Source of the DNA: Torreya grandis
Taxonomy: Eukaryota; Streptophyta; Pinopsida; Cupressales; Taxaceae
Assembly: GCA_037957365.1 (NCBI GenBank)
Contig: JARHVA010004906.1
Coordinates: forward strand, 124,001 to 188,000
DNA length: 64,000 nt
Reading direction: 5' to 3'
How positions within the stretch are numbered: position 1 is the stretch's first letter; every line of letters starts with the position of its first letter. The position numbers and the translations under genes are program-made. Shown here piece by piece: positions 62,096 to 64,000 of this stretch. The notes under the pieces are model-generated. The model did not search any database. It was given only the letters and a program-made list of their open reading frames with translations, and was not told the origin of the DNA.

Positions 62096-62620
62096 TTGAA
62101 CAATGCATCAGAGGTAAGCAAATTCAAACCAGAGCCCTTATATTTGACTTTGATAGTTGGAAAAAAACTATTACATAATGCAATGATAGACTCAAGGGCT
62201 AGTACTACATTAATGCCTAAACAAATAGTAGATGCTTTAAAAATAAAGTATGAGCCACTTACTAGAGGAGTTATGCAGCTGGATGGGAAATCAGTGCCAA
62301 CAATAGAGAAAATTAAACAAATCCCATTTCAGTTGTATACTTGGCCTAATATAATTTTCAATTAAGATGTGATACTCATAGATATACTCCCTGTGTTTGG
62401 CCTATGTTTATCCAAAGATTTCACAACCAAGATAGGAGGTTATATGTCACTTGATTGGTCTCACCTCATCCTAAGAACTAAATATGGTACAAAAATGAAA
62501 ATACTATCTGAGTCACTATCTAAGGATCACATCACCAATGAACTAACCCCAAAATTAGAGGCAGCTCATGCTATGCTGAATAAGGAAGAAAGGGTCTTTG
62601 TTGAAGAGTTAGGTGAGTAG
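62096..62620 (+). pseudogene. Aspartic protease domain of element D
   Basis: LYLTLIVGKKLLHNAMIDSR, then ASTTLMPKQIVDAL (about 62135-62242). The active site reads DSRAST where DSGAST is expected, so one G-to-A change has replaced the conserved Gly by Arg. The frame has a stop at 62366-62368, then continues at 62369 with LPVFGLCLSKDFTTKIGGYM and SLDWSHLIL, matching the downstream LSRDW-x4-GGYxxxDWSH block of this protease group. The end (to 62620) is a charged spacer. Likely inactive. Confidence 0.8.
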
Positions 62621-62653
62621 ACTGAACATGACCAAGAGGAGGAAAATAACCAG

Positions 62654-63291
62654 TTGTTAACTATGATGCAAAGTGACCCATATAGAATTTATGACTCTAC
62701 TGGTCTAGGCACTTATGTCATATTTGATGAAGACCATGAAATCCCAAATGTTTTAAGGGAAGAAATGCCAAAGACTCAAGAATCTAAAAAAAAATTAGAA
62801 ATTTGGACCTTAAATTTTGATGGGGCTAGAAGTAAAAATGGTGCTAGAGCAAGAATTTGTCTTGTTGCTCCAAATGGTGAGAAATTTTTAAGAGCTATCT
62901 ATTTCCAATTTGCCTATACTAATAATGACAATGAATATGAATCTTTAGTACATGGGCTCATGTTAGCCAAGAAAAAGGGAGTAAAGAATCTGATAGTAAA
63001 AGGAGATTCAGAACTAGTGGTGAAACAAATCAGAGAAAAGGCAATAGCCAAAATGTAAGCATGAGATCCTATAGACACAAAATTTGGGACTTAATAGATG
63101 ATTTTGAAGCTTTCAATATTAAAGTAGTTCTTAGAACCCAAAATTTTGAAGCAGATAGGATGGCACAGATTGGCTCACAGTTTGACCCAGGAACTGATCT
63201 ATTAGTCAACAATGAGTCAGTAAAAGTTATAGTAAGGCCAACTATCCCAGATAATGATGAAAATTGGCAAGTCTTTGAAAATGATTTTTAG
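62654..63291 (+). pseudogene. RNase H domain located before RT in element D
   Basis: A spacer (from 62654) leads to WTLNFDGARSKNGARARICL (about 62805-62865, first Asp), then FAYTNNDNEYESLVHGLM (Glu), LIVKGDSELVVKQI (second Asp) and, after one stop at 63056, VLRTQNFEADRMAQIGSQ (third Asp, about 63128-63180). All four acidic positions expected for RNase H are present. It is the plant/archaeal-like RNase H seen in some Ty3/gypsy elements, here upstream of RT as in element B. A stop after about 135 codons and a short phase change at 63059-63061 break it. It is the least decayed domain in the window. Confidence 0.8.
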
Positions 63292-63689
63292 GTACTCTCA
63301 TTTTTGAAACAGTCAAGGAATTTGTTGATCAATTGAAACCCAAAATTGAAGAAGCATATAAAGACCAAATTATTCAATTAAAGACCAATAAGCTTCCCAA
63401 AGGCATGATTACTTTAGAAAACCTATTTGATCCAGAAGATGTAAGCCTAGAGAAGAAAAGGTTTCAAGAAAATAAAGTAGATTACTCTGAGATATAAGTG
63501 AGTGAAGGGAGAAAACTAAATATTTGAAATTTTGAAACTCAAGAGGAAAGGGAAAGACTGATTAAATTGTGTGAAAGATATGATAGAGTAATAGCCTGGA
63601 CCTATAAAGACCTTCATGGCTATAATAGATACATCATTCAGCACACCATAGAACTGACTAAAGGATCTAAGCTAGTCAGACAGAAGTAG
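63292..63689 (+). pseudogene. Spacer between RNase H and RT of element D
   Basis: Protein-like but broken by stops and shifts. It includes the segment before RT in which YDRVIAWTYKDLHGYNRYII-like residues can be read at about 63579-63638 (resembling the AWSYEDMPGL motif before Ty3/gypsy RT). Then ELTKGSKLVRQK runs to about 63687. Confidence 0.55.
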
Positions 63690-64000
63690 AGGCCAGTGAA
63701 TCCAAATATTAAACCTCTAATGGTGGCTGAGTTGCAAAAACTCTTAGAATCTAAAATAATTTTTCCAATCAAACACTCAACCTGGGTATCTAATCTATTA
63801 CCAGTTATAAAAAAGAATGGTGATATAAGGCTTTGTGTGGATTTCAGAGACCTAAATAGAGCATCTCTGAAATATCACTATCCCCTGCCCTCTATGGAAC
63901 AAATTTTACAGACTATGGCTGGATCAAAAAGATTTTCCTTGCTAGATGGTTTCTCTGGACACAATCAAATTTGCTTGGCTGATGAAGACCAACACAATAC
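63690..64000 (+). pseudogene. Reverse transcriptase of element D, N-terminal part (cut by window end)
   Basis: Open to the window edge: RPVNPNIKPLMVAELQKLLE, then SKIIFPIKHSTWVSNLLPVI, KKNGDIRLCVDFRDLNRASL, KYHYPLPSMEQILQTMAGSK, and RFSLLDGFSGHNQICLADED. This is the fingers and palm start of Ty3/gypsy RT, including the LLDGFSGHNQI block that holds the first catalytic Asp. The Y-x-DD box lies beyond 64000. No stop was seen in these 104 codons, so this part is well preserved. Confidence 0.85.

Larger units (their letters stand above)
58750..64000 (+). mobile_element. Ty3/gypsy retrotransposon D, 5' part, cut by the window end
   Basis: In order: LTR (about 58750-60193), PBS (60199-60216), gag, protease, RNase H, and the first half of RT at the window edge. 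It is the best preserved coding element here: long open stretches remain and the RNase H keeps its acidic residues. Protease-RNase H-RT order is the same as in element B, but the LTR and gag are not alike, so it is a different family of the same general group. The 3' LTR lies beyond 64000. Confidence 0.75.

Noticed and set aside
1..64000. tRNA, rRNA, CRISPR array or bacterial operon structure
   Set aside because: None seen. The tRNA-like matches are only primer-binding sites of retroelements.

Overview
The window looks like intergenic DNA from a large, old, repeat-rich plant nuclear genome. A gymnosperm is my best guess, but this is inference. It is AT-rich and CpG-poor by eye. Apart from microsatellites and short tandem repeats, every recognisable feature is part of a retrotransposon. 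I found no intact cellular gene, tRNA, rRNA or CRISPR array. Plant signatures are the initiator-tRNA-Met primer sites, Ty1/copia gag, Ty3/gypsy polyproteins of the kind that carry an extra RNase H, a plant mobile domain (PMD) remnant, and an L1-type LINE.

Layout. (1) At 1742-2245 and 15075-15774 are the two halves of one decayed minus-strand copia gag. They are split by a complete LTR element at 2251-15069: LTRs of about 5.1-5.2 kb, an almost non-coding interior of about 2.5 kb, a primer-binding site (PBS), a polypurine tract (PPT) and a perfect 5-bp target duplication (ATCAA). It resembles the non-autonomous LARD class. (2) At 20034-46514 is a minus-strand LTR element, here called A, with 1.2-kb LTRs, a PPT and a near-perfect target duplication. 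It appears to have landed in an older Ty3/gypsy copy whose remains are an RT/integrase scrap at 46567-46895, an antisense PMD remnant near 52.1-52.4 kb, and possibly a repeat pair at 18.8-19.5 kb and 53.6-54.35 kb. (3) Inside A sits a plus-strand Ty3/gypsy element, here called B (about 24285-43781). It has 6.4-kb LTRs and decayed gag, protease, an RNase H placed before RT, RT, a second RNase H and integrase. (4) At about 55.4-57.3 kb is a minus-strand L1-like LINE. (5) From about 58.75 kb to the window end is the 5' part of another plus-strand Ty3/gypsy element, here called D, with an LTR, PBS, gag, protease, RNase H and the start of RT.

Most unusual features. Each LTR of B carries, upstream of its TATA box, a decayed reading frame of about 1,300 codons that I cannot assign to any family. 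The LTR of D has about ten copies of a G-box/ABRE-like motif whose variants look like CpG decay. B and D both place an RNase H upstream of RT. The LTR pairs are visibly diverged, roughly 12% in the LARD-like element and about 20% in A and B by hand count over short stretches. The insertions are therefore old and the nested structure has survived.

All genes here are broken. In-frame stops are frequent and mostly explicable as C-to-T (or G-to-A) changes at Gln, Arg and Trp codons.
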